Assembly: GCA_002428985.1 (NCBI GenBank)
Contig: DIYL01000053.1
Coordinates: 1-47,571, forward strand
Direction of reading: 5' to 3'
Length of the DNA: 47,571 nucleotides
DNA from: Anaerolineales bacterium UBA6055
GTDB lineage: Bacteria > Chloroflexota > Anaerolineae > Aggregatilineales > Phototrophicaceae
In this document: positions 32,512 through 40,421 of the stretch, one piece after another
Layout of the letters: every line of letters begins with the position of its first letter
How positions within the stretch are numbered: position 1 is the first letter of the stretch
The notes under the pieces: model-generated
The model's input: only the letters and a program-made list of their open reading frames with translations
Told to the model about the DNA's origin: nothing
Database searches by the model: none
Translations under genes and position numbers: made by a program

Positions 32512-34736
32512 CTCGATTCCGTAACAAAGACTCTCTCGCTATTATCACCCTAATCATCCTCTGGTTTATCTTCTTCTGGCGATTATTCACACCCATAGCT
32601 GAAGATCAAGCATCTCTCAAAAATGGCGACTTTTCGGGACAGTTTGTCGCATTTGCTGCGTATCAATATGAGCGTATGTCACAAGGCGAAATCCCCTTAT
32701 GGAATCCGTATAATAATGGTGGGTTACCATTCATTGCCGACACACAAGCTGCCGTTTTCTATCCTCCTCGCTGGATCACCATGGGACTGAGTTCGCTCGC
32801 AGGCGAATGGAGCTATAACGCCCTCCAACTGGAAATGACTTTCCATGTACTACTCTACACTCTGCTGATGTATCTGTTCATGCGTCGCCTGACACTCGGG
32901 CATAAACAATCGCATTTTGCCTCATTTATCGCATCCATTATCATCGGCTATGGCGGTTATACAACCAGTTACCCACCACTTCAGCTCGCGGTGCTCGAAG
33001 CAGCAGTTTGGTTCCCACTCGGTGCACTCGGCATCCTTGAAGCTACTCGCAATGTAACACTTAACTGGCGTTGGATTGGATTAGCAGGATTTGGACTTGG
33101 TTTATCATGGCTTGCTGGACATCCACAAACCAGTTGGTTCATGACCTATATACTAGTCGCCTATCTGGCATATCGCGGTTATAAGCAAAAAATTGGCTGG
33201 CGTAATTTTGTATTGAGCCTCGCAGGATTTGGTGTGACTACGTTAGGCGTAACCGCTGTCACCTTTCTACCGGGTATTGAATACCTGTTGCAAACATCAC
33301 GCGAAGGACTTGGATTTGATGCTAAAGGAAACGGCTTCCCCTTCAAAGATATCGCACAGTTTGTCTTCCCCGGTTCGGTGAGTTTGTGGTCACCACTATA
33401 TATTGGCATTCCAGCTCTGTTTTTTGTCGGCGTCGCCATTTTACGTAACGAGTCTGAAAGTCGATTTTGGTTAGTCGTCGCTATCGTTGGCTTGATCCAT
33501 AGTGTCGGGGTGAACTCGTCCTTTTACTACTTGACCTATAACCTTGTACCAGGATTGCGCTTTTTCCGCGGTCAAGAACGAGCAGCTTTTGTTGTCGCTA
33601 ATAGCCTTGCTATTCTGACTGGATTAGGTATCTTGTCTGCCTCAGTCTGGGCAAACCAAGCACATAAATCAAATGCGCTTAAATGGTGGCGATGGCTGAC
33701 AGGGTTCCTTGTCCTAATAACAATCGGGGTGTTTGTTGGCTCACGAGCGGAAAATCTAAATTTTGGAGACTTTGCCGATATTGCCGTACTGAGCACACTA
33801 GTAGCAGTCGTCAGTTTATTTATTATTCAGACATTTCTCAATCAACCCTATCGTCCGTTGGTTTTAGTCGCCTTAACAGTGGTTATCGTTTTTGAATTAT
33901 TCACAGTCACGATGGATAGCGATGGTACATACGACCCTGTACCATATACAGAGCAACTCAGTATGACTGCTCCAACATTAGTTGAAGCTGTCCTACAGGA
34001 TGATAACGATCAACCCTTCCGCGTTGATGGATTTCGTGGTTTACAAGACAACTTTGGCAGTTTATACAGTGTGATGGACATGCGTGGGATTAGTCCGCTA
34101 TTTTTAGAAGGTCCACAACGGGTGATTTACCGTAACTATGTCAATAACCCGCTGGCATGGGAATTATATGCCGTCAAATATGTATATAGCGAATCCGACA
34201 GTTTATCGGTACCATCAACTGTTATCGCTGAAGATAGTGATCGTGATGGATTTGTTTATCTACATCAACTCGATGATTCACGCCCATTTGCCCATCTTGT
34301 GTATAACGTCGGCGTGGTCGACAGTGATGATTTCTCCAATGCTCTCATGGATGATCCTAATTTTGACGAACGTCAAAGTATCGCCTTACATCAAGAACCA
34401 ACGCTCGAATTACAATCGGAACCAGCATCTGATGGTACAGCAACCATCACGACATTTAAACCAGAGCAAATTATCATCGATATCAGTACATCCGAGAATG
34501 CGATTCTATCTCTATCTTTACCAGATTATAATGGATGGAATGCAGACTTAAATGGCGAAACAATTGAGATTATAAGGGCTTATGGTGGGTTAAGCGCAGT
34601 AGAAATTCCGGCGGGTGACCATCAACTGAGCCTTTACTTTGCCCCGATGAGTTATACTATAGGCGCGCTAATGAGTCTGATCACATGGCTTGGTCTCGGA
34701 CTACTTGCAATCATCACAATCATTCGGAGATCGTAA
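32508..34736 (+). CDS. YfhO-like polytopic membrane protein (GT-C type)
   Basis: A 742-residue membrane protein with a GTG start overlapping the previous stop. About 10-12 hydrophobic segments in the first 470 residues are followed by an extracytoplasmic domain and one last membrane segment at the C terminus. Early luminal acidic motifs (DFSGQF and WNPYNNGGLPFIADTQAAVFYPP) match the YfhO family, related to GT-C glycosyltransferases that use lipid-linked sugars. In B. subtilis and Listeria YfhO-type proteins are tied to glycosylation of teichoic acids. The position between glycosyltransferases and an O-antigen ligase/polymerase agrees with glycan transfer outside the membrane. Catalytic residues have not been tested. 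Confidence 0.85.
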   Translation: MTRFRNKDSLAIITLIILWFIFFWRLFTPIAEDQASLKNGDFSGQFVAFAAYQYERMSQGEIPLWNPYNNGGLPFIADTQAAVFYPPRWITMGLSSLAGEWSYNALQLEMTFHVLLYTLLMYLFMRRLTLGHKQSHFASFIASIIIGYGGYTTSYPPLQLAVLEAAVWFPLGALGILEATRNVTLNWRWIGLAGFGLGLSWLAGHPQTSWFMTYILVAYLAYRGYKQKIGWRNFVLSLAGFGVTTLGVTAVTFLPGIEYLLQTSREGLGFDAKGNGFPFKDIAQFVFPGSVSLWSPLYIGIPALFFVGVAILRNESESRFWLVVAIVGLIHSVGVNSSFYYLTYNLVPGLRFFRGQERAAFVVANSLAILTGLGILSASVWANQAHKSNALKWWRWLTGFLVLITIGVFVGSRAENLNFGDFADIAVLSTLVAVVSLFIIQTFLNQPYRPLVLVALTVVIVFELFTVTMDSDGTYDPVPYTEQLSMTAPTLVEAVLQDDNDQPFRVDGFRGLQDNFGSLYSVMDMRGISPLFLEGPQRVIYRNYVNNPLAWELYAVKYVYSESDSLSVPSTVIAEDSDRDGFVYLHQLDDSRPFAHLVYNVGVVDSDDFSNALMDDPNFDERQSIALHQEPTLELQSEPASDGTATITTFKPEQIIIDISTSENAILSLSLPDYNGWNADLNGETIEIIRAYGGLSAVEIPAGDHQLSLYFAPMSYTIGALMSLITWLGLGLLAIITIIRRS

Positions 34737-34738
34737 TT

Positions 34739-36193
34739 ATGCAGAGCGCAAATGAACTGCAAACATGGATTAGTCAACTTGACCGTCGCACATATGGCAT
34801 CGGCGTCGGGCTTACAATCGGGATAATTGGCACAACCCTCGGTCTGATGATTGCGTTACTGGGTCCATGGTTAACACTTGCTGCCATCCTAGGTGCGTTA
34901 ATCGGTTTATACATCCTAACCGATGTCAATGTTGCACTCTACGGCATTATTGGGACACTTGTATTGCTGCCATTTGGTACATTCCCTGTTCGAATTGCGA
35001 TCACACCGACCCTACTTGATCTAGCGATGGCAGGGTTTTTGTTGGTCTATCTTTTCCAATGGATGACTGGCCGCAGACGACAACTGCAACTGACACCTGT
35101 ACATGCGTTAGTCTTAGCCTACATTATGTGGTTACTGCTGACATTTGCGCTTGGTTTACGCTGGGCAATGCCAACCTCGACCAATATTCGCCAATTCGCA
35201 GAGACTTTGTTAAGTATCGGCATGGTATTCATCTTATCGGATCTCCTTCGTGATCCTCAAATGCTCCGTCGCTTAATTTTAGTCATCCTGTTAGCTGTCG
35301 GCACGCAGGCGCTCATCGCAATTGGCCTCTATATTGCACCGGATACACTCGCAGAAAATATCCTTGTCCGTCTAGCTCGTATCGGATACCCGAACGGCGG
35401 TGTCATCCGTTATATCGAAGACAATCCAGCACTCGGCGAACGCGCAATTGGTACATGGGTTGATCCGAATGCACTTGGTGGTCTTTTAGCTATTTCGGCG
35501 GTTATGATCGCCCCACAAATTGTGAGCAAAAAACCTGTTATTCCGTATCGCTGGCTGACATTTAGCATTTTTGCAGCGGTTGGACTTGCTCTATTCTTGA
35601 GCAACTCACGCGCATCATTTCTGGCATTTGGTGCAGGACTAACTGTTATCGCATTCATCCGTTATCGCCGTGTCATCCCTGTTATGATTATCGCAGGCTT
35701 GCTCTTACTGCTTTTGCCGCAGACACAGAATTATGTTGACCGCATCTTCCAAGCGTTTCGTGGCGAAGACCTCGCTACCCAAATGCGTATCGGAGAATGG
35801 ACAGATTCGCTAACATTGATCGGACGCTATCCTATTTTTGGCGTTGGCTTTACGGGTACACCAGAAATCGATATTTATACCGATGTCGCCAATATGTATC
35901 TCATTATGGCGAATCAAATTGGGCTGGCAGGTGTCGCACTCTTCTTAACAACGATGTTGGGTATTTTTGCATATGGGATTCATGCGTGGCAATATGCCAA
36001 AGATGATCCCGAATATGCTGCCATTCATCTGGGTTATCATGCCGCCCTCTTTACTGCGCTGGTTAATGCTGTCGCGGATTTGTACTTCTTCCGCCTCGAC
36101 TTCCATTCGTCAATCACATGGTTCTGGTTGATTGTCGCGCTATGTCTTGCAAGTTCACGGTTAGTACTGGAAAAATTCAGGACAAATCAATAA
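34739..36193 (+). CDS. O-antigen ligase/polymerase (Wzy_C) family protein
   Basis: A 484-residue membrane protein with about 12 hydrophobic segments. The ATG at 34739 follows CGGAGA, 2 bases after the previous gene. The Wzy_C region shows FLSNSRASFLAFGAGL, then a large loop with TQMRIGEWTDSLTLIGRYPI and FGVGFTG, the R...G-x-G motifs of O-antigen ligases and polymerases. In a monoderm there is no lipopolysaccharide, so a role in polymerising or attaching a surface polysaccharide is more likely. It closes the glycan operon. Confidence 0.87.
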   Translation: MQSANELQTWISQLDRRTYGIGVGLTIGIIGTTLGLMIALLGPWLTLAAILGALIGLYILTDVNVALYGIIGTLVLLPFGTFPVRIAITPTLLDLAMAGFLLVYLFQWMTGRRRQLQLTPVHALVLAYIMWLLLTFALGLRWAMPTSTNIRQFAETLLSIGMVFILSDLLRDPQMLRRLILVILLAVGTQALIAIGLYIAPDTLAENILVRLARIGYPNGGVIRYIEDNPALGERAIGTWVDPNALGGLLAISAVMIAPQIVSKKPVIPYRWLTFSIFAAVGLALFLSNSRASFLAFGAGLTVIAFIRYRRVIPVMIIAGLLLLLLPQTQNYVDRIFQAFRGEDLATQMRIGEWTDSLTLIGRYPIFGVGFTGTPEIDIYTDVANMYLIMANQIGLAGVALFLTTMLGIFAYGIHAWQYAKDDPEYAAIHLGYHAALFTALVNAVADLYFFRLDFHSSITWFWLIVALCLASSRLVLEKFRTNQ

Positions 36194-36326
36194 GCAACGT
36201 ACAGCGATGGCGGACACATCACAATCACACTGGTATGAGCCATTCAATTGAATCGAAATATCTGGTGAAACAGGGAAAATGCGAGATTCTCAATTAAATT
36301 GCAGTGAATTAATCACAAAAGAGAAA

Positions 36327-36806
36327 TTAAGTGTAGCTGGATAGAGCAAGAGCGAAAGCAGTGCATGCCAGAGCTCCAATCGTGAATCGAATCAAGTTCA
36401 ATCGAAACCAACGGCTTCGTTTATGTTGCCAACCGTTTACTGGTACATCGGTAGACCATCCCATTAAATCATTATAGTAGGGTTCATTATAGTAACGAGA
36501 TACTAAAATTGGTCCCAAAATGAAGAGTGAAAGACCTATCAACAGCCATTTAAATGTTGGTGTTCCCATCTCGTACTGTAATATAAAAAGTCCAATGCTC
36601 GCTGAGGCAACAGGTATCAACAACAATGACCAAATTACAATAGATTTGCGTCCTGACTCAATAATGCCCTGCATCATCTGGGTGTATGTCGCGTAATCAA
36701 GCTGATTTAACACATGTTGTATCACACCAAACATTGCCGCAATGATCCCAACAAAAAAACTCGCTGTGACAAGCGTAATAATCAAAAGCACATTGAAGAT
36801 TATCAT
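36327..36806 (-). CDS. DUF1772-like small membrane protein
   Basis: A 159-residue protein with four hydrophobic segments (about 5-27, 57-77, 84-102 and 138-157). The C-terminal part has Pro-Val-Asn (STDVPVNGWQ) followed by RSRWFRLNLIRFTIGALAC, which resembles DUF1772 (anthrone oxygenase-like) proteins with their NxPxN and W-x-x-x-x-x-R-T segment. I hold this loosely. The start is backed by AGGAG. It is divergent from a TetR gene across 140 bases that contain two operator-like palindromes, so it is a likely target of that regulator. Confidence 0.6.
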   Translation of the reverse strand: MIIFNVLLIITLVTASFFVGIIAAMFGVIQHVLNQLDYATYTQMMQGIIESGRKSIVIWSLLLIPVASASIGLFILQYEMGTPTFKWLLIGLSLFILGPILVSRYYNEPYYNDLMGWSTDVPVNGWQHKRSRWFRLNLIRFTIGALACTAFALALSSYT

Positions 36807-36833
36807 ATTTACTCCTATTGTCTAAAGTTACAC

Positions 36834-36843
36834 AACAAATGTT
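36834..36843. promoter_or_regulatory. Operator-like palindrome 1 of the divergent TetR pair
   Basis: AACAAATGTT, inside the longer arms CAACA...TGTTG (36833-36844). The partner site begins 19 bases further on, nearly two helical turns. Both lie between the DUF1772-like gene and the TetR gene. Confidence 0.5.
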
Positions 36844-36852
36844 GCATAAATT

Positions 36853-36862
36853 AACATATGTT
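36853..36862. promoter_or_regulatory. Operator-like palindrome 2 of the divergent TetR pair
   Basis: AACATATGTT, a perfect 10-bp palindrome sharing 9 of 10 bases with the first site. A third ATGTTGC half-site occurs at 36918-36924, nearer the TetR start. Confidence 0.5.
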
Positions 36863-36946
36863 GCTAATCTCAGGATAGTGAAACCCATCAATACAGTCAA
36901 CAAGCACTTGATTCACTATGTTGCATACACAATGAAAGGGAGTAAT

Positions 36947-37564
36947 ATGTCGCAAAACTCATCCAACATTGACTTACGTGTTCGACGAACGCGCAAACTT
37001 CTTCGTGATGCCTTGGTCGAACTCATCCAAGAAAAAGAGTTCAAAGCAATTACGATTCGTGACATTGCAGAACGAGCTATGATTAACCGTGCTACATTCT
37101 ACAGACATTTTTACGATAAAAACGACTTATTAATAAATGGGATGGATGATGTACTTGAGGACATCAAAAAGCAACTACAGCCATCACTGATAGAAGCAGG
37201 TGTCATTAACATGAATGCGCCAACGGCTAACCTATCGCTCATGCTCAATCACGTCCTTGCGCATGCCAAATTCTATCGTGTTATGTTGACACATGCCGAG
37301 ACACCTTCATTCACTAATCACCTGCACGATATACTAAGGCAAATTATTCATGACCGTTTACACACACTAGAACAACAAAATACCCTCAAGCTTCAAGTGC
37401 CAAGAAACCTGATTGTCGATTTTTATAGTTCTGCATATATTGGTGCGATTTCTTGGTGGGTAAAACAAAACTGTGAAGACACTGTAGATGATGTGGTCTC
37501 CCACCTATTGATACTCACACGATTTGGTGTATATCCAGCCCTTAGTTTAACTATCAATACTTAA
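36947..37564 (+). CDS. TetR-family transcriptional regulator
   Basis: A 205-residue TetR-type regulator. The ATG at 36947 follows AAAGGGAG; the frame continues upstream through the operators, so that longer form is unlikely. The helix-turn-helix is at about residues 33-55 (KAITIRDIAERAMINRATFY), followed by RHFYDKNDLL. The C-terminal domain has the TetR_C_7/DhaS-like layout (FYRVMLTHA...WWVKQ...), often seen in regulators of small metabolic or efflux genes. The divergent DUF1772-like gene and the AACAwATGTT palindromes between them suggest control of both. Confidence 0.88.
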   Translation: MSQNSSNIDLRVRRTRKLLRDALVELIQEKEFKAITIRDIAERAMINRATFYRHFYDKNDLLINGMDDVLEDIKKQLQPSLIEAGVINMNAPTANLSLMLNHVLAHAKFYRVMLTHAETPSFTNHLHDILRQIIHDRLHTLEQQNTLKLQVPRNLIVDFYSSAYIGAISWWVKQNCEDTVDDVVSHLLILTRFGVYPALSLTINT

Positions 37565-37572
37565 AAACACTA

Positions 37573-37601
37573 TTGCCACAGCCCGCAATTTACGATATGA
37601 T
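37573..37601 (+). promoter_or_regulatory. Promoter of the rpsF operon
   Basis: TTGCCA and TATGAT are separated by 17 bases, about 77 bases before the rpsF start. Confidence 0.55.
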
Positions 37602-37608
37602 ATCGTCC

Positions 37609-37648
37609 GCTAAATTGAATATTAGCTTTCCGCTTCGCAATAATTGCG
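37609..37648 (+). promoter_or_regulatory. Structured rpsF leader, possible S6:S18 control element
   Basis: Two small hairpins follow the promoter: GCTAA/TTAGC (37609-37626) and CGCAA/TTGCG (37636-37648). A CCG triplet (37630-37632) lies unpaired between them. rpsF leaders of many bacteria bind the S6:S18 complex through an exposed CCG beside a hairpin. The likeness is suggestive only. Confidence 0.3.
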
Positions 37649-37677
37649 TGGCTTTATTATCCGAGGAAAGGACTTGT

Positions 37678-37974
37678 ATGAGAGACTACGAACTCGTTGT
37701 TGTCGTGCGCACCCTCGCGTCCGACGAAGAAGTAAACCAAGCAATTGACCAAATCATCGCTTATGTCGAGCAAGATGATAATGGTAAAGTTAACAGTGTA
37801 GACCGCAAAACATTTGGTCGCCGTCGCCTCGCTTATGAAATTGATGGACAACGCGAAGGACATTACGTCATCATCCTCGCGGGAATCGAACCAGACCACA
37901 TTTTGGAATTAGAAACCGAGCTTAAACTGTACGACCCAGTTCTACGGTATTTGCTTGTTCGTGCCGAAGGGTAA
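37678..37974 (+). CDS. rpsF: Ribosomal protein bS6
   Basis: A 98-residue small-subunit protein that pairs with bS18 on the 30S platform. The ATG at 37678 follows GAGGAAAGGA. MRDYELVVVVRTLASDEEV, then KTFGRRRLAYEIDGQREGHY, and LYDPVLRYLLVR are typical of the family. ssb and rpsR follow, the classic bacterial order. It is slightly short at the C terminus, with no long acidic tail. Confidence 0.95.
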   Translation: MRDYELVVVVRTLASDEEVNQAIDQIIAYVEQDDNGKVNSVDRKTFGRRRLAYEIDGQREGHYVIILAGIEPDHILELETELKLYDPVLRYLLVRAEG

Positions 37975-38023
37975 TATAATAACGATTGAGGAGTCGTTTA
38001 TTGTCATTACTTGAGGGAGAACC

Positions 38024-38416
38024 ATGGGACGTGGACTAAACAAAGTCATGATTATCGGGAATGTTGGACGAGACCCAGAAATGCGGTATACCCCCAGTGG
38101 GCGTCCAGTCACTAGCTTTAGTGTTGCTACTAGCCGGACATGGACATCGGCAGAAGGTGAGCGACATGAAGAAACCGAATGGTTCAATGTGGTTGCATGG
38201 GGCAATCTTGCCGAAATCTGTAACACGCATCTGAGCAAAGGTCAGCAAGTCTACGTCGAAGGACGATTGCAAACACGTGGATGGGAAGATGACAGCGGGA
38301 AAAAACATTTCCGTACGGAATTGGTCGCTAATGAAATGATTTTATTAGGTGATCGCCAGAATAGCACCCATCATTACAGTGATGATGACAACAATACGGA
38401 CGATTATGCGTTCTAA
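38024..38416 (+). CDS. ssb: Single-stranded DNA-binding protein
   Basis: A 130-residue protein with one OB fold: NKVMIIGNVGRDPEMRYTPS, TEWFNVVAWGNLAEICNTHL, and KGQQVYVEGRLQTRGWED. A short linker leads to an acidic tip ending DDYAF, comparable to the DDIPF tail that recruits replication and repair proteins. The linker is unusually short (about 15 residues), rich in His, Asp and Asn. Good SD (GAGGGAGA). Sits between rpsF and rpsR, as in most bacteria. Confidence 0.95.
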   Translation: MGRGLNKVMIIGNVGRDPEMRYTPSGRPVTSFSVATSRTWTSAEGERHEETEWFNVVAWGNLAEICNTHLSKGQQVYVEGRLQTRGWEDDSGKKHFRTELVANEMILLGDRQNSTHHYSDDDNNTDDYAF

Positions 38417-38431
38417 TTGCCATCACGCTTC

Positions 38432-38466
38432 ACAGACACTGTCTGTAAACATATCGCAAGATGTTT
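38432..38466 (+). repeat. Two adjacent inverted repeats between ssb and rpsR
   Basis: ACAGAC/GTCTGT with a 3-base loop (38432-38446), directly followed by AAACAT/ATGTTT with an 8-base loop (38447-38466). Neither has a T tract. They may shape the mRNA ahead of rpsR or attenuate it. Confidence 0.4.
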
Positions 38467-38489
38467 GAACGAAAATGGAGAAATAAGTC

Positions 38490-38828
38490 GTGAGCGACAA
38501 AGAAAACGAAGTAAAAGAGAATAACCAAGAGTCTAATAATAGTGAATCTCGTGGCGAGCGCGGTGGACAACGTCGCAATGCTCGTGGCGGTGGCGGTGGC
38601 CGTCGCGGTGGTGGTCGTCGCCGTCGTCGTGGCAAGAGCTACTACTGCCCTAAAGGCAAATGCTTTGACTATAAAGATATTGATGCACTCTCCCGTTATG
38701 TCAATGAAAGCGGTAAAATTAAACCCCGTCGTCAGACAGGAAACTGCTCACGTTGCCAACGTGAACTCGCGCGTGAAATTAAACGTGCACGCCACCTAGC
38801 ATTATTGCCCTTTGTCTCTGCTGACTAA
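38490..38828 (+). CDS. rpsR: Ribosomal protein bS18 with RG-rich N-terminal extension
   Basis: A 112-residue protein with a GTG start behind TGGAGAAA. The last 65 residues are a full bS18: CPKGKCFDYKDIDALSRYVN, later GKIKPRRQTGNCSRCQRELA and then IKRARHLALLPFV. It has four cysteines (CPKGKC and CSRC), the zinc-binding form. The first 48 residues are unlike ordinary bS18: an acidic, Asn-rich start followed by a Gly/Arg stretch at about 21-48 (RGERGGQRRNARGGGGGRRG and on). This part may bind RNA. It completes the rpsF-ssb-rpsR operon. Confidence 0.93.
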   Translation: MSDKENEVKENNQESNNSESRGERGGQRRNARGGGGGRRGGGRRRRRGKSYYCPKGKCFDYKDIDALSRYVNESGKIKPRRQTGNCSRCQRELAREIKRARHLALLPFVSAD

Positions 38829-38864
38829 ATCGGCTTGAGACACGACTTGAATATGAGAGCATGG

Positions 38865-38888
38865 GGGCATAGTGGTAATACTATGCCC
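38865..38888 (+). terminator. Hairpin after rpsR
   Basis: A 9-bp stem (GGGCATAGT with ACTATGCCC) and a 6-base loop, 36 bases after rpsR. It lacks a T tract, so it is a possible weak terminator or a transcript-end stabiliser. Confidence 0.5.
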
Positions 38889-38936
38889 TCGTGTCGTTAA
38901 GATGAATTTGTTACAGGTTTAGGAGTTAATTCATTT

Positions 38937-40262
38937 ATGTCAAAGAAAAGTCAAACGACAGGACAACCCAAACGTCGTAAGCGTCGTGCGTCTAACGCTG
39001 CTGTCGATGGGACAGAAAACGTCGAACAACAAGACTCTGGGTCGTCATATCGTAGTCGTGCCGAACAAGAAGAGGAAGTCCAGTCGCTTGTTGTCCGTGG
39101 TGTTGTTATTACAATTGGTATTCTAGTGGCAGTGTTAGCTATCGCAGCAATTGTAGACCAAGTGATTGTACCGAATCAAGTAGTTGCTACAGTCAATGGT
39201 GAGAGCATCACAGTTGGACAATTCCGTGAAGAGGTGAATTTTGAACGGAATCGCCTATCATTACAAATAACCCAAATCCAAGCAGCTGGCATTGACCTGA
39301 ACCAACTGTCTCAACAAGAGCCATATCGTACATGGATTAGTGAATTAAATGTTCCTGATCAACTTGGTTTGCGTGTGTTGAACGATATGGTCGAGGATGT
39401 TTTGATCCAACAAGAAGCAGACCAACGCAATATCACCGTCAATGAAGATGCTGTGGCACAAGAAGTCAACGAATTCTTCGGTTATGATCCTACCGAAGTC
39501 GCATTAATCGGTGTTGAGCCGACTGCAACTGATGTTCCAACAGAGACACCAACCCCATTTGTTTCACCGACCCCATCACCAACTCCGACAGCAACTGCGA
39601 CATTGGGTCCAGATGAAACAGAAGAACCCGGTGAACCAACCATCACACCACAACCAACAATTGTACAACCCACTTTAAGTGCGGAAGAAGTCAACGCTAA
39701 CTTTGACACAAGTCAACAGAACTATATTGATGCGTTCTCACGAGCTGGGATTGGTAGTGGTACAGTCGATGCATACTTTGAACGCCTCGCGCTCGAAGCC
39801 TTGCTCGCGGATGACATTTTCAGCGAAGATGGTGAGACTTTGTTATATGCAGACACCCGTCATATCCTAGTCGAAACCGAAGAGACAGCCCTAGAAATTG
39901 TTGATGCACTTCAAAATGGTGAATCCTTTGCAGATCTCGCCCGAGCGCTATCAACCGATCCAGGTAGTGGCTCGCGTGGTGGTGAGCTAGGCGAAAGCTA
40001 CGTTGGTAACTTTGTACCAGAATTTGCTGAAGCTATTGAAAATGCAGAAATTGGTGCGATTGTTGGCCCTGTGGAAACAGAGTTCGGCTTCCACATCATT
40101 CAAGTACGTAGCAAAGAAGAACGTGGCGGCGAAGAGATTGAAAGTGAACTCGAAATAGCGAAACAACAAGAGTTTGGTCGTTATCTTGAAGAACTACGTG
40201 AAGCCAACGAGGCCAATATCGAAATCTTTGATAACTGGATTGATTACGTCCCACGTGGTTAA
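38937..40262 (+). CDS. Membrane-anchored peptidyl-prolyl isomerase (SurA/PrsA-like)
   Basis: A 441-residue extracytoplasmic foldase. A basic cytoplasmic N terminus (RRKRRASN region) is followed by one membrane segment at about 53-73, a SurA N-terminal-like helical domain (about 81-190), a Thr/Pro-rich insertion (about 195-245, TPTPFVSPTPSPTPTATAT), and a parvulin domain (about 303-400) with DTRHILVETEETALEIVDAL, DPGSGSRGGELG and VETEFGFHIIQV. This is a PrsA-type arrangement, but anchored by a membrane segment rather than lipid. The inserted linker in the middle of the chaperone is unusual. AGGAG precedes the ATG, and a terminator follows. Confidence 0.9.
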   Translation: MSKKSQTTGQPKRRKRRASNAAVDGTENVEQQDSGSSYRSRAEQEEEVQSLVVRGVVITIGILVAVLAIAAIVDQVIVPNQVVATVNGESITVGQFREEVNFERNRLSLQITQIQAAGIDLNQLSQQEPYRTWISELNVPDQLGLRVLNDMVEDVLIQQEADQRNITVNEDAVAQEVNEFFGYDPTEVALIGVEPTATDVPTETPTPFVSPTPSPTPTATATLGPDETEEPGEPTITPQPTIVQPTLSAEEVNANFDTSQQNYIDAFSRAGIGSGTVDAYFERLALEALLADDIFSEDGETLLYADTRHILVETEETALEIVDALQNGESFADLARALSTDPGSGSRGGELGESYVGNFVPEFAEAIENAEIGAIVGPVETEFGFHIIQVRSKEERGGEEIESELEIAKQQEFGRYLEELREANEANIEIFDNWIDYVPRG

Positions 40263-40329
40263 TATTAAAAACATCATGTAGCAGGTAGAGCTTAAATCAG
40301 CTTGTTGCATTCAAACATTAAACGAGAAG

Positions 40330-40355
40330 AAGCAGGTGCCTTAACCTGCTTTTTT
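40330..40355 (+). terminator. Terminator after the foldase gene
   Basis: An 8-bp stem (AAGCAGGT with ACCTGCTT), a 6-base loop and a run of T residues, 68 bases after the stop. Confidence 0.85.
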
Positions 40356-40409
40356 CATACGATTACTAAATTATCGCCGTTTGCACTATGCCCATACTCA
40401 TGACTCGAC

Positions 40410-40415
40410 TATAAT
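40410..40415 (+). promoter_or_regulatory. -10 element of fhaA, probably giving a leaderless mRNA
   Basis: A consensus TATAAT ends 6 bases before the fhaA ATG, so transcription should begin at or next to the start codon. No SD and no good -35 are present. Confidence 0.5.
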
Positions 40416-40421
40416 GCAGAC

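Noticed and set aside
36242..36253. Palindrome ATTCAATTGAAT between convergent genes
   Set aside because: Short, AT-rich and without neighbours of the same kind; expected by chance in AT-leaning DNA.
38542..38799. Alternative frame in rpsR rich in Val-Ala repeats
   Set aside because: Produced by the Gly/Arg codons of the bS18 extension read out of frame.
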